64,000 nt of DNA from Prochlorococcus sp. AG-363-C20 (GTDB lineage Bacteria > Cyanobacteriota > Cyanobacteriia > PCC-6307 > Cyanobiaceae). Shown here one piece after another: positions 44,760-55,247 of this stretch (positions are counted from its first letter, which is position 1; the number at the start of each line of letters is the position of its first letter). The stretch spans positions 78,400-142,399 of the forward strand of contig QCFI01000001.1 in the NCBI GenBank assembly GCA_003280295.1, read 5' to 3'. The position numbers and the translations under genes are program-made. Under the pieces are notes generated by a model. The model ran no database searches, had not been told where the DNA came from, and saw only the letters and a program-made list of their open reading frames with translations.

Positions 44760-44809
44760 AGCTTTTGAAGGAAGGCAAATCGTTAAAGTTCTAGTCGGTG
44801 GATTAATTC

Positions 44810-45466
44810 ATGATCACAGTTGCATTAGCTAAAGGAGCTTTGTTGAAGGATTCTGTATCCCGCTTTGCGAAGGCAGGACTTGATTTTTCAACAGTATTAG
44901 AATCGGAGAATCGCCAGTTAATGGTTCCTTCTCTTTGTGGTCGTGCTAAAGCACTTCTTGTAAGAAATGGAGATGTGCCTGTTTATGTTGCCTATGGTCA
45001 AGCTCAGTTAGGCGTTGTTGGCTTTGACGTTCTTAGAGAGCAGCAAATGCCAGTTGCTCATTTGGTTGATCTCGGCTTTGGTGATTGTCATATGGCTGTG
45101 GCTGTGAAGCAAAATAGTGGTTATTTGAAGGCTATTGATTTGCCTCCGCATTGCAGGGTCGCAAGCAAATTTACACATTGCGCAAGAACATTTTTTAACG
45201 AGATTGATCTTCCAGTTGAATTAGTTCACTTAACTGGTTCTGTGGAACTTGGTCCAATCACCGGTATGGCAGAAGCTATTGTCGACTTAGTCGCTTCGGG
45301 TCGTACTCTTCGTGATAATGGATTAGTAGCCATTGAAGAGCTTTTTTATTCAACCGCTCGATTGGTTGGGAATCCTCTGGCTTTGCGGTTAGATCGTGGG
45401 GAGCTTCAAGGAATTGTTGAATCAATTCGTGCTAATAGACCTGTTTTGCCTGAGCTTTTTTGTTAA
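44810..45466 (+). CDS. hisG: ATP phosphoribosyltransferase (short form)
   Basis: [16 protein letters not shown]...; [14 protein letters not shown]. Confidence 0.95.
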   Translation: MITVALAKGALLKDSVSRFAKAGLDFSTVLESENRQLMVPSLCGRAKALLVRNGDVPVYVAYGQAQLGVVGFDVLREQQMPVAHLVDLGFGDCHMAVAVKQNSGYLKAIDLPPHCRVASKFTHCARTFFNEIDLPVELVHLTGSVELGPITGMAEAIVDLVASGRTLRDNGLVAIEELFYSTARLVGNPLALRLDRGELQGIVESIRANRPVLPELFC

Positions 45467-47265
45467 TGGCCTCAAATGATTTACAGAGGATAAAGCGCTT
45501 AGGACGTTATCTTCGACAAGATAAAAAAAGGCTTTTAATAATCCTTTTAATTCTTGCTCCTGTTGCTTTTGCCGGGGCTATTCAGCCCCTTTTGGTTGGT
45601 CAGGCTATAAGCGTTTTAAGGGGTGAGGCAACTATTGATTTCTTGAATGATTTACCACTCAGATCTGCGATAAGACTGTTGACAAGTGGCTTGCTGATTT
45701 CGGTACTTCTTAGATTGGTTTTGCAGGGCTATCAGACCTACAACATTCAGGCAGTGGGTCAAAGGCTTACTGCTCGAATTAGAGAGGATCTTTTCTTGCA
45801 TGCTATGGCCCTGTCATTACGTTTTCATGACAGAATGCCTGTTGGGAAATTGTTAACTCGTCTCACCAGTGATGTGGATGCTTTAGCGGAAGTGTTTGGG
45901 AGTGGAGCTGTTGGTGTTCTTGCTGATGTAGTGAGCCTTATTGTTATAGCAATTACAATGGTTTTAGTTGATTGGCGGCTAGGAATATTGCTTTTGATTA
46001 CTCAAGTACCTGTTACACTTTTAATTCTTTGGTTACAAAAAAGATATAGAAGAGCTAATTACAGAGTTAGAGAAGAACTGTCTCAATTGAATGCAGATTT
46101 CCAAGAAAATCTTCAAGGACTTGAGGTTGTTCAAATGTTTCGAAGGGAGGCTCTTAATGGCCATAAGTTCAATAAAACAGGGATGGTTTATAGACAAGCT
46201 GTTAATGGGACTATCTTTTACGATAGTAGTATTTCTGCATTCATTGAATGGGTCTCATTAGCTGCAGTTGCGCTAGTTCTTGCATTGGGTGGATGGATGG
46301 TAACAGCTGGCATTATGGGTCTAGGAACACTTACAACTTTTATTCTTTATTCACAGAGATTATTTGAACCCCTTCGTCAATTGGCGGAACGCTTTACACA
46401 GATTCAAGGTGGCTTAACAGCTGTAGAAAGAATTGGTGAGCTATTAGAAGAAAGAGTAGAAATTACTGATAAAAGTAAATTTAATGAACCAATCTACCCT
46501 AGTAAAGAAAATCATAGTAGACCTGAATTAGGAGAAGTTATTTTTGATAATGTTAGTTTTTCTTATCGTCATGATGAGCCAATACTACAAGAACTAAATT
46601 TTAGAATTGCGCCAGGTGAAAATGTTGCAATTGTGGGGCCTACTGGCTCCGGGAAAACGACGTTAATTAGATTACTTTGTAGATTGTATGAGCCTCAAAA
46701 GGGAAGGATTTTTATCGATGGGCAAGATATTAGAAATATTCCTATTCCTTACTTACGCCGGCAATTAGGTGTGGTACTACAGGATACTTTTTTGTTTAGT
46801 GGAAATGTTGCAGATAATCTGCGCTTGGATAAGTCAATTGATGATGATAGGTTGATAGAAATCTGCAGAGATCTTGGTCTAGAGAGCTTACTTAATAGGT
46901 TGCCAAGAGGTTTGCATACTGAGTTAAGAGAACGAGGGGGGAATCTTTCCTCAGGTGAACGCCAATTGTTATCAGTCGCAAGAGTGGCTATTCGTAATCC
47001 AAGTGTTCTAATAATGGATGAAGCAACAGCTTTTATGGATCCTTCAACGGAAGCTACGTTACAAAGAGATTTAGACCGATTACTTGAAAAAAGAACAGCA
47101 TTGGTAATTGCTCATAGACTTGCAACTGTTGAATCAGCCGATCGAATTCTCGTTCTCAGAAGAGGAAGGCTTATCGAACAAGGTACTCATAAAGAACTTC
47201 GAGAACTTGGTGGACTTTATTCGCAGTTGGCAGACTTGCAAGAACGTGGTCTTGCGAAACTTTGA
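45466..47265 (+). CDS. ABC transporter, fused permease/ATPase
   Basis: Walker A GPTGSGKTTLIRLL, signature LSSGERQLLSVARVA, Walker B VLIMDEATAFMD. Start could be 45460. Confidence 0.95.
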   Translation: MASNDLQRIKRLGRYLRQDKKRLLIILLILAPVAFAGAIQPLLVGQAISVLRGEATIDFLNDLPLRSAIRLLTSGLLISVLLRLVLQGYQTYNIQAVGQRLTARIREDLFLHAMALSLRFHDRMPVGKLLTRLTSDVDALAEVFGSGAVGVLADVVSLIVIAITMVLVDWRLGILLLITQVPVTLLILWLQKRYRRANYRVREELSQLNADFQENLQGLEVVQMFRREALNGHKFNKTGMVYRQAVNGTIFYDSSISAFIEWVSLAAVALVLALGGWMVTAGIMGLGTLTTFILYSQRLFEPLRQLAERFTQIQGGLTAVERIGELLEERVEITDKSKFNEPIYPSKENHSRPELGEVIFDNVSFSYRHDEPILQELNFRIAPGENVAIVGPTGSGKTTLIRLLCRLYEPQKGRIFIDGQDIRNIPIPYLRRQLGVVLQDTFLFSGNVADNLRLDKSIDDDRLIEICRDLGLESLLNRLPRGLHTELRERGGNLSSGERQLLSVARVAIRNPSVLIMDEATAFMDPSTEATLQRDLDRLLEKRTALVIAHRLATVESADRILVLRRGRLIEQGTHKELRELGGLYSQLADLQERGLAKL

Positions 47266-47320
47266 TCAATAATCCTCTTGGAATTATTATTCATTGAAGA
47301 ACAAGTAGTAGTGACTATTT

Positions 47321-47821
47321 TTGATTAGCTTGTCTCTAACAACTGAAGAGCTCATCGATGCTTATGGTGAAGGCGCATGTGAATGTCCTTCCCCTAATGC
47401 GCAAATGTCTCTTGTTTTTAGTCAATCAAGATCTTTTGATTTGGTTGAGCTTGAACAGTTGCTCCAGGCTGTTGGATGGAGTCAAAGGCCATTTAGAAAG
47501 GTGCGAATGGCTCTTGATAACAGTTTACTGAAGGTAGGTTTATGGCAGCATGATCCAAGTTTCCCAAGACTGATCGGTTTTGCGAGGTGTACTGGAGATG
47601 GTGTTCTTGAAGCAACTGTATGGGATGTTGCAATACACCCTCTTTATCAGGGGTTTGGACTAGGTAAACAATTAATGGATTATGTAAATAAATCGCTTCG
47701 AAATTTAGGGATACGAAGAATTACATTGTTTGCAGATCCAGGTGTGGTTTCATTTTATTTGAGTCAAGGGTGGCTACTTGAGCCTAAAGGACATCGATGT
47801 GCTTTTTGGTACGCTAATTAA
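47321..47821 (+). CDS. GNAT-family N-acetyltransferase
   Basis: VWDVAIHPLYQGFGLGKQLMDYVNKSLRNLGIRRITLFAD. Confidence 0.9.
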   Translation: MISLSLTTEELIDAYGEGACECPSPNAQMSLVFSQSRSFDLVELEQLLQAVGWSQRPFRKVRMALDNSLLKVGLWQHDPSFPRLIGFARCTGDGVLEATVWDVAIHPLYQGFGLGKQLMDYVNKSLRNLGIRRITLFADPGVVSFYLSQGWLLEPKGHRCAFWYAN

Positions 47822-47958
47822 TTGTTCCTAAAGAGTAGAGCTTCAGACTTCACAATTTATAAGGGTTAAGGTTAGTAAGTTTTATCTAACCAATTTCAAT
47901 TACCTTTTAAATGAAAGGTGAATTATCAGAATATTTATGAGACTAAATTATGATGTAA

Positions 47959-48672
47959 TTATATTCGATTTCTATAATACCTATCCGCTAAGCTCTTTGA
48001 ACTTTCTCCTTGCTTCCACCTTCGACGAAGTTGTGCATTTTCTAATGCCTTGGCAACAAAACTAACATCTTCCCAGCGTCTCCCATCACTATAGATTGGG
48101 AGCCCTAGACTTCTGATCCTTGTTTGTTTTGACAAACGTTGAATTAAATCAAGATCCTCCATTAAGTAAATAGGCTTGTAGCCCCCAACTTGTTTGTATA
48201 GGGATCTATTTATAAGTAAGCCTTGGTCACCATAGGGTCTTTGAAATAAGTTACTTCTAAGATTTACTGCTAGTTCCATTAACGAAGTGCCAATTTTGTC
48301 ACCTTGAATTTTGAAATCAAAAAACCAAGCAAAATTTTTTGAAGAGCTCTTATAAATGATTTTTTCAAGGACCTTGGGCCAATTCGCTGGGATCCTGCAG
48401 TCGGCGTGAAGGAATAGGAGCCATTCTCCTTTTGTGTGGCAAGCACCATGATGAAGTTGGGCTCCTCTACATGGTTCTGGGAGTGTAAGAAGTTTTGCGC
48501 CAGCTAGTTCAGCAATAAAAGCCGTTAGGTCTGAACTGCAAGAATCACAAACACAAATTTCTAGTAGACATGGCCAACGTTTCAGATCTGCAATTAAAAG
48601 AGGCAAGTGATTAGCCTCATTAAAACTGGGGATAACAATACTGAGTGTTTGATGTTTATTTATCCTTGCCAT
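47959..48672 (-). CDS. GT2-family glycosyltransferase (TIGR04283-like)
   Basis: LSIVIPSFNEANHLPLLIADL; GAKLLTLPEPCRGAQLHHGAC; LLFLHADCRIP. Confidence 0.88.
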   Translation of the reverse strand: MARINKHQTLSIVIPSFNEANHLPLLIADLKRWPCLLEICVCDSCSSDLTAFIAELAGAKLLTLPEPCRGAQLHHGACHTKGEWLLFLHADCRIPANWPKVLEKIIYKSSSKNFAWFFDFKIQGDKIGTSLMELAVNLRSNLFQRPYGDQGLLINRSLYKQVGGYKPIYLMEDLDLIQRLSKQTRIRSLGLPIYSDGRRWEDVSFVAKALENAQLRRRWKQGESSKSLADRYYRNRI

Positions 48673-49397
48673 GGAGAAAGATCTTCTATTAGATCAACAT
48701 CATTTTTTTCTAGTAATAGATCATGACTAATACCTTTCTGCTTTGCTCTAAGGATTGTTTGACTCAGTACATTATTTGTACCCCATGGTATTCCATAAAA
48801 AGGCCAGTTCACAACAGGGTTGACTAGCTTTTCATTTAGGCCAAGTAACCAATACCCACCATCAAGACAAGGCCCAAGGATGATTTCATGGCTTTTTAAA
48901 GCCTCTATTGCTTTGATTAGATCAACTTGGCTAAGACTTGGAAGATCTGAACCTATGAGAATAGTGGTTCGCCCAGAACTATTGTTTGGCTGTTGTTTTT
49001 GTACTCGCAGTACTTGCTTTTTCATGCGAAGACCTAGATCACCTTCACCTTGAAGAAAAATATTTTTCAAACCTTGTCTGCTAGCCCATCTTTTGGCTGC
49101 TTTAAATGAAACACCAGAAATTGCAAATTGAATTTCTGCTAGACCTTTCCTTTCAAGTCCTTGGAGTACAGCAATTGAATGGTTGATTAATTGGATTTGG
49201 ATAGAGGCTGCCTTTCCTGAGCCAATGTTTGTTGCAAGTCTTGTTTTGCAGCGACCAGCTGCTGGCCATTTCATCATTACAATAATAACTGGCTTTTGCT
49301 TAGTAGATCCCATATCCGTAGCCGACTCATTTTTTCCGTTTTGTCTATATGTTTGTAGGGATAGGAAAATTTCATTGAAACAACCTTTCGTGATCAA
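48660..49397 (-). CDS. DUF2064 / TIGR04282-like glycosyltransferase-fold protein
   Basis: KWPAAGRCKTRLATNIGSGKAA; IGSDLPSLSQVDLIKA; LGPCLDGGYWLLGL. Confidence 0.88.
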   Translation of the reverse strand: MITKGCFNEIFLSLQTYRQNGKNESATDMGSTKQKPVIIVMMKWPAAGRCKTRLATNIGSGKAASIQIQLINHSIAVLQGLERKGLAEIQFAISGVSFKAAKRWASRQGLKNIFLQGEGDLGLRMKKQVLRVQKQQPNNSSGRTTILIGSDLPSLSQVDLIKAIEALKSHEIILGPCLDGGYWLLGLNEKLVNPVVNWPFYGIPWGTNNVLSQTILRAKQKGISHDLLLEKNDVDLIEDLSPWQG

Positions 49398-49761
49398 TGT
49401 TAATCCTCAATCTTTAGGGGATTTGAATTGGTATAAACGTATTTTTGTATTTTCTCATTAGGTTGTATCAATAATTTTGATTCATCAAGAAGCTTCCTCT
49501 CCCCTCAATAATAGGAAAGTTATACCTGCCTTGAATTGGGAAGAATGTAGGGATTTGAGGATCAAGTTACTCTTCGTTTCATTTGCTTTTTTTTTGAATT
49601 AGTTGTTCAAAGCTAATTCTTCTAACCGGTTTGGGCTTTGTAACAGGAGGGATAGGTTTATATCAAATTGATTTGCCCTGAGATTCTTACTTCAATTTCT
49701 AATGAAAAAATGACCTCTTGCCAAAGAATGCTTAGATTCAATTCCCTATTTAAAACGGGTA

Positions 49762-51150
49762 GTGCCAAAGGGCAATGAACTGTGGAGCAAGGTCCAGGAA
49801 GCCCTACAGAAAAATTTAAGCAAGCCCACTTTCGAAACTTGGATTAGGCCTGCCTTATGTAAGGACTTTAATGGGAGTCAGCTGACTCTTATTGCTCCTA
49901 ATAGTTTTTCAAGTGATTGGGTGCGAAAAAATTATGCCCGCAAGATAGAGGAGGTCGCCAGTCAGATATATGGTCAACCAGTTCAGGTAACAATTAAAGC
50001 TAAGCAGGAGGAGCCACTCTCGAAGGTCGAAATTCCTTTAGGGAATTTGAATTCACCCCTTAAGCCTCTTCCTCAGGTGTCTGCATCTGCAACGAATTTG
50101 CTTGGTCCTAAGAAGGTACTTCCAGGCCTGAATTTGCGGTATGTGTTTAATAAATTTGTTGTGGGTCCTAATAGTCGTATGGCACATGCGGCTGCTTTAG
50201 CCGTAGCTGAATCTCCTGGGAGTGAATTTAACCCTCTATTTATTTGTGGAGGGGTTGGACTTGGGAAAACACATTTAATGCAGGCCATTGGTCATTACCG
50301 TTTGGAAATCGATCCAAATGCAAAGGTTTCTTATATTTCAACGGAAACCTTTACTAATGACTTAATACTTGCAATTAGGAAAGATGGAATGCAGGCTTTT
50401 AGAGATAGATATCGTGCAGCTGATTTGATATTGGTTGATGATATTCAATTCATCGAAGGGAAGGAATATACACAAGAAGAGTTCTTCCATACTTTTAATG
50501 CATTGCATGAGGCTGGACGACAGATCGTAATTGCCAGTGATAGGCCTCCTAGTCAGATCCCTCGCCTTCAAGAACGTTTGATTTCTAGATTCTCAATGGG
50601 ATTGATAGCTGATATTCAGGCGCCTGACTTAGAAACTAGGATGGCGATCTTGCAGAAAAAGGCAGAGCAAGAACGTATGAGATTGCCTAGAGAATTAGTT
50701 CAATTCATCGCAGGCCGTTTCACTTCAAATATACGGGAACTTGAAGGTGCTCTTACAAGGGCAGTTGCGTTTGCTTCTATTACTGGTCTACCAATGACTG
50801 TTGAATCTGTAGCTCCGATGCTTGATCCCAATGGTCAAGGGGTTGAGGTGACCCCTCAACAAGTAATTGACAAAGTATCAGAGGTCTTTGACGTGACCCC
50901 TGATGAGATGCGTAGTGCTAGTCGACGCCGTCCTGTTAGTCAAGCTCGTCAAGTTGGAATGTATTTGATGCGTCATGGTACGGATCTAAGCCTACCTCGT
51001 ATAGGTGATGCGTTTGGTGGCAAGGATCATACAACGGTTATGTATGCAATTGAACAAGTTGAGAAGAAGTTATCGAGTGATCCCCAGGTAGCAAGTCAAG
51101 TGCAGAAAGTAAAGGACTTGCTACAAATTGATTCACGCAAGAGACGATAA
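49762..51150 (+). CDS. dnaA: Chromosomal replication initiator protein DnaA
   Basis: [66 protein letters not shown] start. Confidence 0.98.
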   Translation: MPKGNELWSKVQEALQKNLSKPTFETWIRPALCKDFNGSQLTLIAPNSFSSDWVRKNYARKIEEVASQIYGQPVQVTIKAKQEEPLSKVEIPLGNLNSPLKPLPQVSASATNLLGPKKVLPGLNLRYVFNKFVVGPNSRMAHAAALAVAESPGSEFNPLFICGGVGLGKTHLMQAIGHYRLEIDPNAKVSYISTETFTNDLILAIRKDGMQAFRDRYRAADLILVDDIQFIEGKEYTQEEFFHTFNALHEAGRQIVIASDRPPSQIPRLQERLISRFSMGLIADIQAPDLETRMAILQKKAEQERMRLPRELVQFIAGRFTSNIRELEGALTRAVAFASITGLPMTVESVAPMLDPNGQGVEVTPQQVIDKVSEVFDVTPDEMRSASRRRPVSQARQVGMYLMRHGTDLSLPRIGDAFGGKDHTTVMYAIEQVEKKLSSDPQVASQVQKVKDLLQIDSRKRR

Positions 51151-51237
51151 TTATTTATATTAACTAATTGAAAGTAGCTAATATTCTGATAATAATTTTA
51201 TAAGTCTTTTTACTGGTGATATTTGTACAAGAGTTAT

Positions 51238-52521
51238 TTATGAATACTCAATAGAATTTGAGGTTTCTTTAGAAAAAGGCTCTGGATCTTGATCGAAACG
51301 ATTTCTGGTCTCTAAAGAAGGACCTTGTTTGGCACTGTCAAGTTTAGCCGTCTCTTCAAGGGCTTGGCGCAATTCTCTTGCTGCTAGCAATGGCATATCT
51401 CTAGGAACTGAGATGCGATCTCTTAGATAGCGCAAACCCAATGCACTTCCCTTGTTAGGAGCACAGGGTTGTCCTAAGAGCATCCGTGTAAGTGATGCTC
51501 TTAGGGGTTGATCAAATAACGTTCCTTTCAGGGGATTTACCTCTATAAGATTGTGACGATGCTTGAACACTCTTAATAAAGCAATGGCTTCAGGCTTTTG
51601 ATTTTGCGGTTGTTGTTGTTTCGAGAAGTGACTTTCCATTTCATTGAGCCCTTCGCCACAATCAACAGCTTCTGAAAATTGTTTCTGCATTGAATTGGCA
51701 TTGAACCAACATCCTCCCATTTGAGGAGGAAGATCATGTGCATGGGTATGGAAATCTCCTTGTGTACCCCGATAAACCTCAAGTGCTTCTAGTGCATTGA
51801 ACCATTGATTGATCATGGGGTGTTCTTCGCGCAGATTTAGGCCTTTGTAGTAAGCAAGGGAGGCATTCATTCTCTCTAGATAAGGTATGAAAATCACATC
51901 TGCGCTTCCTGGAAGTGAATTGCCAGAATCATCAAAAATAGGGTCAAGCCAAGGAGTGTTTGAAATTTGTATGTTGTTTTCCATTTCTCTTGCGACTGAT
52001 TGGAAGATGTCTTTTCGTTTTTTCTCTTGTGCTGCTGTGAGGGCAGGTTGGCATAGCCATATGCACCAAGCTCGGAATAATTTCCGTTCTAGGATCCTTA
52101 ATTCCAGTACTTTAGGTTTCTTTAATGAGCTACCTAAAGGACCAAAAGTATTTTCAAGAGCTATCAATATTTGGTCGCTTTCTGTGATCAGTTGATTGTC
52201 AAGCTCTAAAGCAGGAAGCATGCCTGAGGGGACTTTCTTGAGATACCAGCTCTCCTTTTTTCCGTAGCAACGCATAGTTACTTTTTTGATTTTATAAGGA
52301 ATTTGTTTCCACTCGAGCCATAGCCATACTTTCTGACAATAAGGACACCATGCATGATTATCTCTATACAGAGTGATTCTTACGTTTGTTTTGGGTTGTC
52401 CAAAAAGGCGCAATAAAGCATAGGAATTGGTAGGTCCTTCAATTCGGTTTGATTCTTTTGGGATAAGCCTTGAGAGCTCACTCCAACTAAGTGGATCCTT
52501 TATGATTTCTTTATTAGGCAT
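51238..52521 (-). CDS. Glutathione S-transferase-like protein with glutaredoxin-type N-terminus
   Basis: LYRDNHAWCPYCQKVWLWLEWKQIPYKIKKV; KVPSGMLPALELDNQLITESDQIL. Confidence 0.88.
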   Translation of the reverse strand: MPNKEIIKDPLSWSELSRLIPKESNRIEGPTNSYALLRLFGQPKTNVRITLYRDNHAWCPYCQKVWLWLEWKQIPYKIKKVTMRCYGKKESWYLKKVPSGMLPALELDNQLITESDQILIALENTFGPLGSSLKKPKVLELRILERKLFRAWCIWLCQPALTAAQEKKRKDIFQSVAREMENNIQISNTPWLDPIFDDSGNSLPGSADVIFIPYLERMNASLAYYKGLNLREEHPMINQWFNALEALEVYRGTQGDFHTHAHDLPPQMGGCWFNANSMQKQFSEAVDCGEGLNEMESHFSKQQQPQNQKPEAIALLRVFKHRHNLIEVNPLKGTLFDQPLRASLTRMLLGQPCAPNKGSALGLRYLRDRISVPRDMPLLAARELRQALEETAKLDSAKQGPSLETRNRFDQDPEPFSKETSNSIEYS

Positions 52522-52657
52522 TTGATGAGATTTGCTAGATGTTCTTTTTTAGTACATTTGCTTCATTCTTAATAATAACCAAGATTAAAAAAATAAGAAG
52601 AGATTCCCTTTCCATGAAAAAAGCTAGACGCTCCTATTTTTATAAGTATCCTTATAT

Positions 52658-52690
52658 TTGACATAAAGATTATTTTTTTGATTAAATTAA
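52658..52690 (+). promoter_or_regulatory. Possible sigma70-type promoter for the PKS cassette
   Basis: TTGACA at 52658-52663, about 17-18 nt to ATTAAA/TTAAAT near 52681, upstream of the MFS gene. Confidence 0.3.
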
Positions 52691-52741
52691 TATTTAGCAC
52701 TAAAAATTACTATGTATAGAACTAGATAAGAAAACAGATAA

Positions 52742-54106
52742 ATGATGCCAGATCCAAAACCTCAACAATTTATTAGTGAATCAACTGTAGTTAGTTCAAC
52801 TTATAGGAAGGAAGATTTTAATGCAAAGGCTAAAAAGGCCTTCGTCTGGCTATGGTTTGCACAGCTTGTTTCTAATCTTGGGACTCAGACCAGCCTTTAT
52901 GGAATAGGGCTGTGGTTTTTTTCTAGAACAGAGCGTTTGTCGGACTTTGCTCTGGTTGCTTTAGTAGTTCAATTGGCAAGAATTTGTGTCCTTCCACTTT
53001 TGGCTAACCGTTTGGGTTTGTGGTCAAGAAAGAAAGTGATGCTTATTGCTAATGGTGTGGGTGCTTTGTGCACTTTTGCCTTTGCAATTATGCTTCTTCG
53101 GGAAAATGTAATACTGTCATTGCCAGCCCTTTTGGTTATACAGGGCTTGGCTGCAATGGCAGAAGCTACATTAATCTTAAGCTTCTCAACTTTGATCCCA
53201 ATTTTGATTGTTGATAAGCAAGAACTATTCCGTGCTAATGGACTTTTTGCAACTACGGATAGTTTAGTGTTAACAATTGCTCCTTTCTTTGGGAGTTGGT
53301 TCTCAGGTTTGCTTGGTTTGCAAGGAGTGTTAATACTTGACGGTTCTAGTTTTCTAATTGCACTTTTTTGTGTGTTATCAGCACCATGGTCAAGCAAGTT
53401 TGTTGTCCCTTCGGAAGTATTGCAACCATTGGGAATTTCTCAGTTGGTTCAAATTTGGGATCGATTTAAGGACTTTTGGGTAAATATGCCTTTGGCTCGC
53501 GTTGCCTTAGTGATTAGTACTACTATTGCTTTCTCTTACGCAGCTACTGAGGTACTTTTCCCAGCCTGGGTTGTTGTGGCTTATGGCACAAAACATATGG
53601 CTTTAGTTCTTCTAGTAGCGTCTTTCGGCTATCTTCTAGGTTTTTTGGCATGGCGTCAGAAGATTGGTAATTATTGGCAACGAATTTTGTTCATTGTTAT
53701 TTTGATCCAGTCTTTAGTCTTAATGGGGGCAGGCTTACAGGCTTTTGCTGATGATTTAGTGATTTGGTTCGCAGGAGTGTTGGTTTTTTCTTTTGGTTTG
53801 CCAATTGTAATGTCTTCAATTCAACAGCTTTGGAGCCAACTAGTACCTGCAAAGGATTTGCCAAGGATTTTTGCATTGCGTTATACATTTGAGTGGTCAG
53901 CTCGAATGATGGCCTTTCTTACAGTTTCAATAGCTGTGGATCGACTACTAAAACCTGCTTTAGAATGGCCAGATTTGCCTGCTTGGATTCAAGCTTCTCT
54001 TGGGGTGGGAGAGGGACGCGCAATTGCTGTGGCCTTAGGAGCAATCGGTTGGGTGATGGTGATTGCGATTTGGAGTCAAGTAAAGAACCTACGTACTAGT
54101 TATTAA
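52742..54106 (+). CDS. MFS transporter (exporter-like)
   Basis: 12-TM-like hydrophobicity; FVWLWFAQLVSNLGTQTSLYGIGLWFF; LPLLANRLGLWSRKKVMLIANG loop. Confidence 0.88.
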   Translation: MMPDPKPQQFISESTVVSSTYRKEDFNAKAKKAFVWLWFAQLVSNLGTQTSLYGIGLWFFSRTERLSDFALVALVVQLARICVLPLLANRLGLWSRKKVMLIANGVGALCTFAFAIMLLRENVILSLPALLVIQGLAAMAEATLILSFSTLIPILIVDKQELFRANGLFATTDSLVLTIAPFFGSWFSGLLGLQGVLILDGSSFLIALFCVLSAPWSSKFVVPSEVLQPLGISQLVQIWDRFKDFWVNMPLARVALVISTTIAFSYAATEVLFPAWVVVAYGTKHMALVLLVASFGYLLGFLAWRQKIGNYWQRILFIVILIQSLVLMGAGLQAFADDLVIWFAGVLVFSFGLPIVMSSIQQLWSQLVPAKDLPRIFALRYTFEWSARMMAFLTVSIAVDRLLKPALEWPDLPAWIQASLGVGEGRAIAVALGAIGWVMVIAIWSQVKNLRTSY

Positions 54107-54125
54107 AGATGGAAGGCTTAATAGT

Positions 54126-55247
54126 ATGAAGGTCCTAATTCTTACTTCAAGTGGTGGTACTGCTCATGATGCGGCAGCCTACTCAATTAAGAATTGGTTA
54201 AAACTTTGGGACCCTAATGGATTGGTTTTAGTTGAACATTTATTAGAGGAGTCAAGTTTTGTAATGAGAACCAGTGTGAATCTCTATAACTGGATTCAAA
54301 AGCATTGGCCTTGGCTTCATCAGATTTATTGGCGTCTTGTTGAGTTTGAAGATCTTTTCAAACCGGGCACTGTTATTTTTGGTCGCAATTATTTAATACG
54401 CTTATTACGTAACTTTGAACCTGATCTAATTATTTCAACTCATCCCCATATCAATAGAGGCCATTTTAGCTTTGCGAAAAGAGTCTTAGGGCCTTCATTA
54501 CGCACAATCACTTGTTGCACTGAGCTGGATGGTGGCTTTGGGTTTAGTCGCAATTGGGTAACCAAAAAGGCTGATGCATTTTGGACATTAACTTCAGAAG
54601 TAGCAGAGGAGGTTTGTAGGAGAGGATATAAAAGAAATCGTATAGCTGTTCTAGGTCCTTTGTTTGATCCCTCTTTTGAGAGAGTTTTAGAAGAACCTCC
54701 TCAAGAAAATTTAGAAGGTCTTTCATTGCCACTTCTTGTTCTTGGGAGTGGGGCGAATGGTTCTAATAACCATTTAAGTTTGTTAAATGCATTGCTCCCT
54801 CTCGCGGGCAAAATCAGAGTTGTGGCTTTATGTGGTAAGCGTGAAAGCGCAAGAAAAGATTTGTATAAATGGATTTCACTTCACCCGGAACTATCAGTTG
54901 AAGCTTTTGGGTTTCAATGTCCTGAAGAAATGGCGAGACTCTATCGTCAAGCTTGGGTAATGGTTGCAAGACCAGGAGCTCGCACTGCGACTGAGGCTCT
55001 TGCAACAGGTTGTGTATTGATATTCAATGGATTTGGCACCACAATGCCTCAGGAGCTTTTGGCTAGACGTTATTTCTCTGCACAAGGTATAGATGTTGCT
55101 ATTAATAAACCAGAGAATCTTTTATATCTTCTAAGGACTTGGCTTGACCAACCTCAGACATATGCCTTGCTTCAGAAGGGTTATCACACTAAACCTTTTA
55201 AAGGTAATCGCCATGGAATAAGACAGTTGATACTGGGGTCAACTTAA
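54126..55247 (+). CDS. GT28 / MGDG-synthase-like glycosyltransferase
   Basis: VLILTSSGGTAHDAAAYSI...; DLIISTHPHINRGHFSFAKR; C-terminal ARPGARTATEALATGCVLIFNGFGTTMPQE. Confidence 0.85.
   Translation: MKVLILTSSGGTAHDAAAYSIKNWLKLWDPNGLVLVEHLLEESSFVMRTSVNLYNWIQKHWPWLHQIYWRLVEFEDLFKPGTVIFGRNYLIRLLRNFEPDLIISTHPHINRGHFSFAKRVLGPSLRTITCCTELDGGFGFSRNWVTKKADAFWTLTSEVAEEVCRRGYKRNRIAVLGPLFDPSFERVLEEPPQENLEGLSLPLLVLGSGANGSNNHLSLLNALLPLAGKIRVVALCGKRESARKDLYKWISLHPELSVEAFGFQCPEEMARLYRQAWVMVARPGARTATEALATGCVLIFNGFGTTMPQELLARRYFSAQGIDVAINKPENLLYLLRTWLDQPQTYALLQKGYHTKPFKGNRHGIRQLILGST

Noticed and set aside
49398-49761. Possible oriC upstream of dnaA
   Set aside because: No cluster of DnaA boxes seen; in picocyanobacteria dnaA need not mark the origin.
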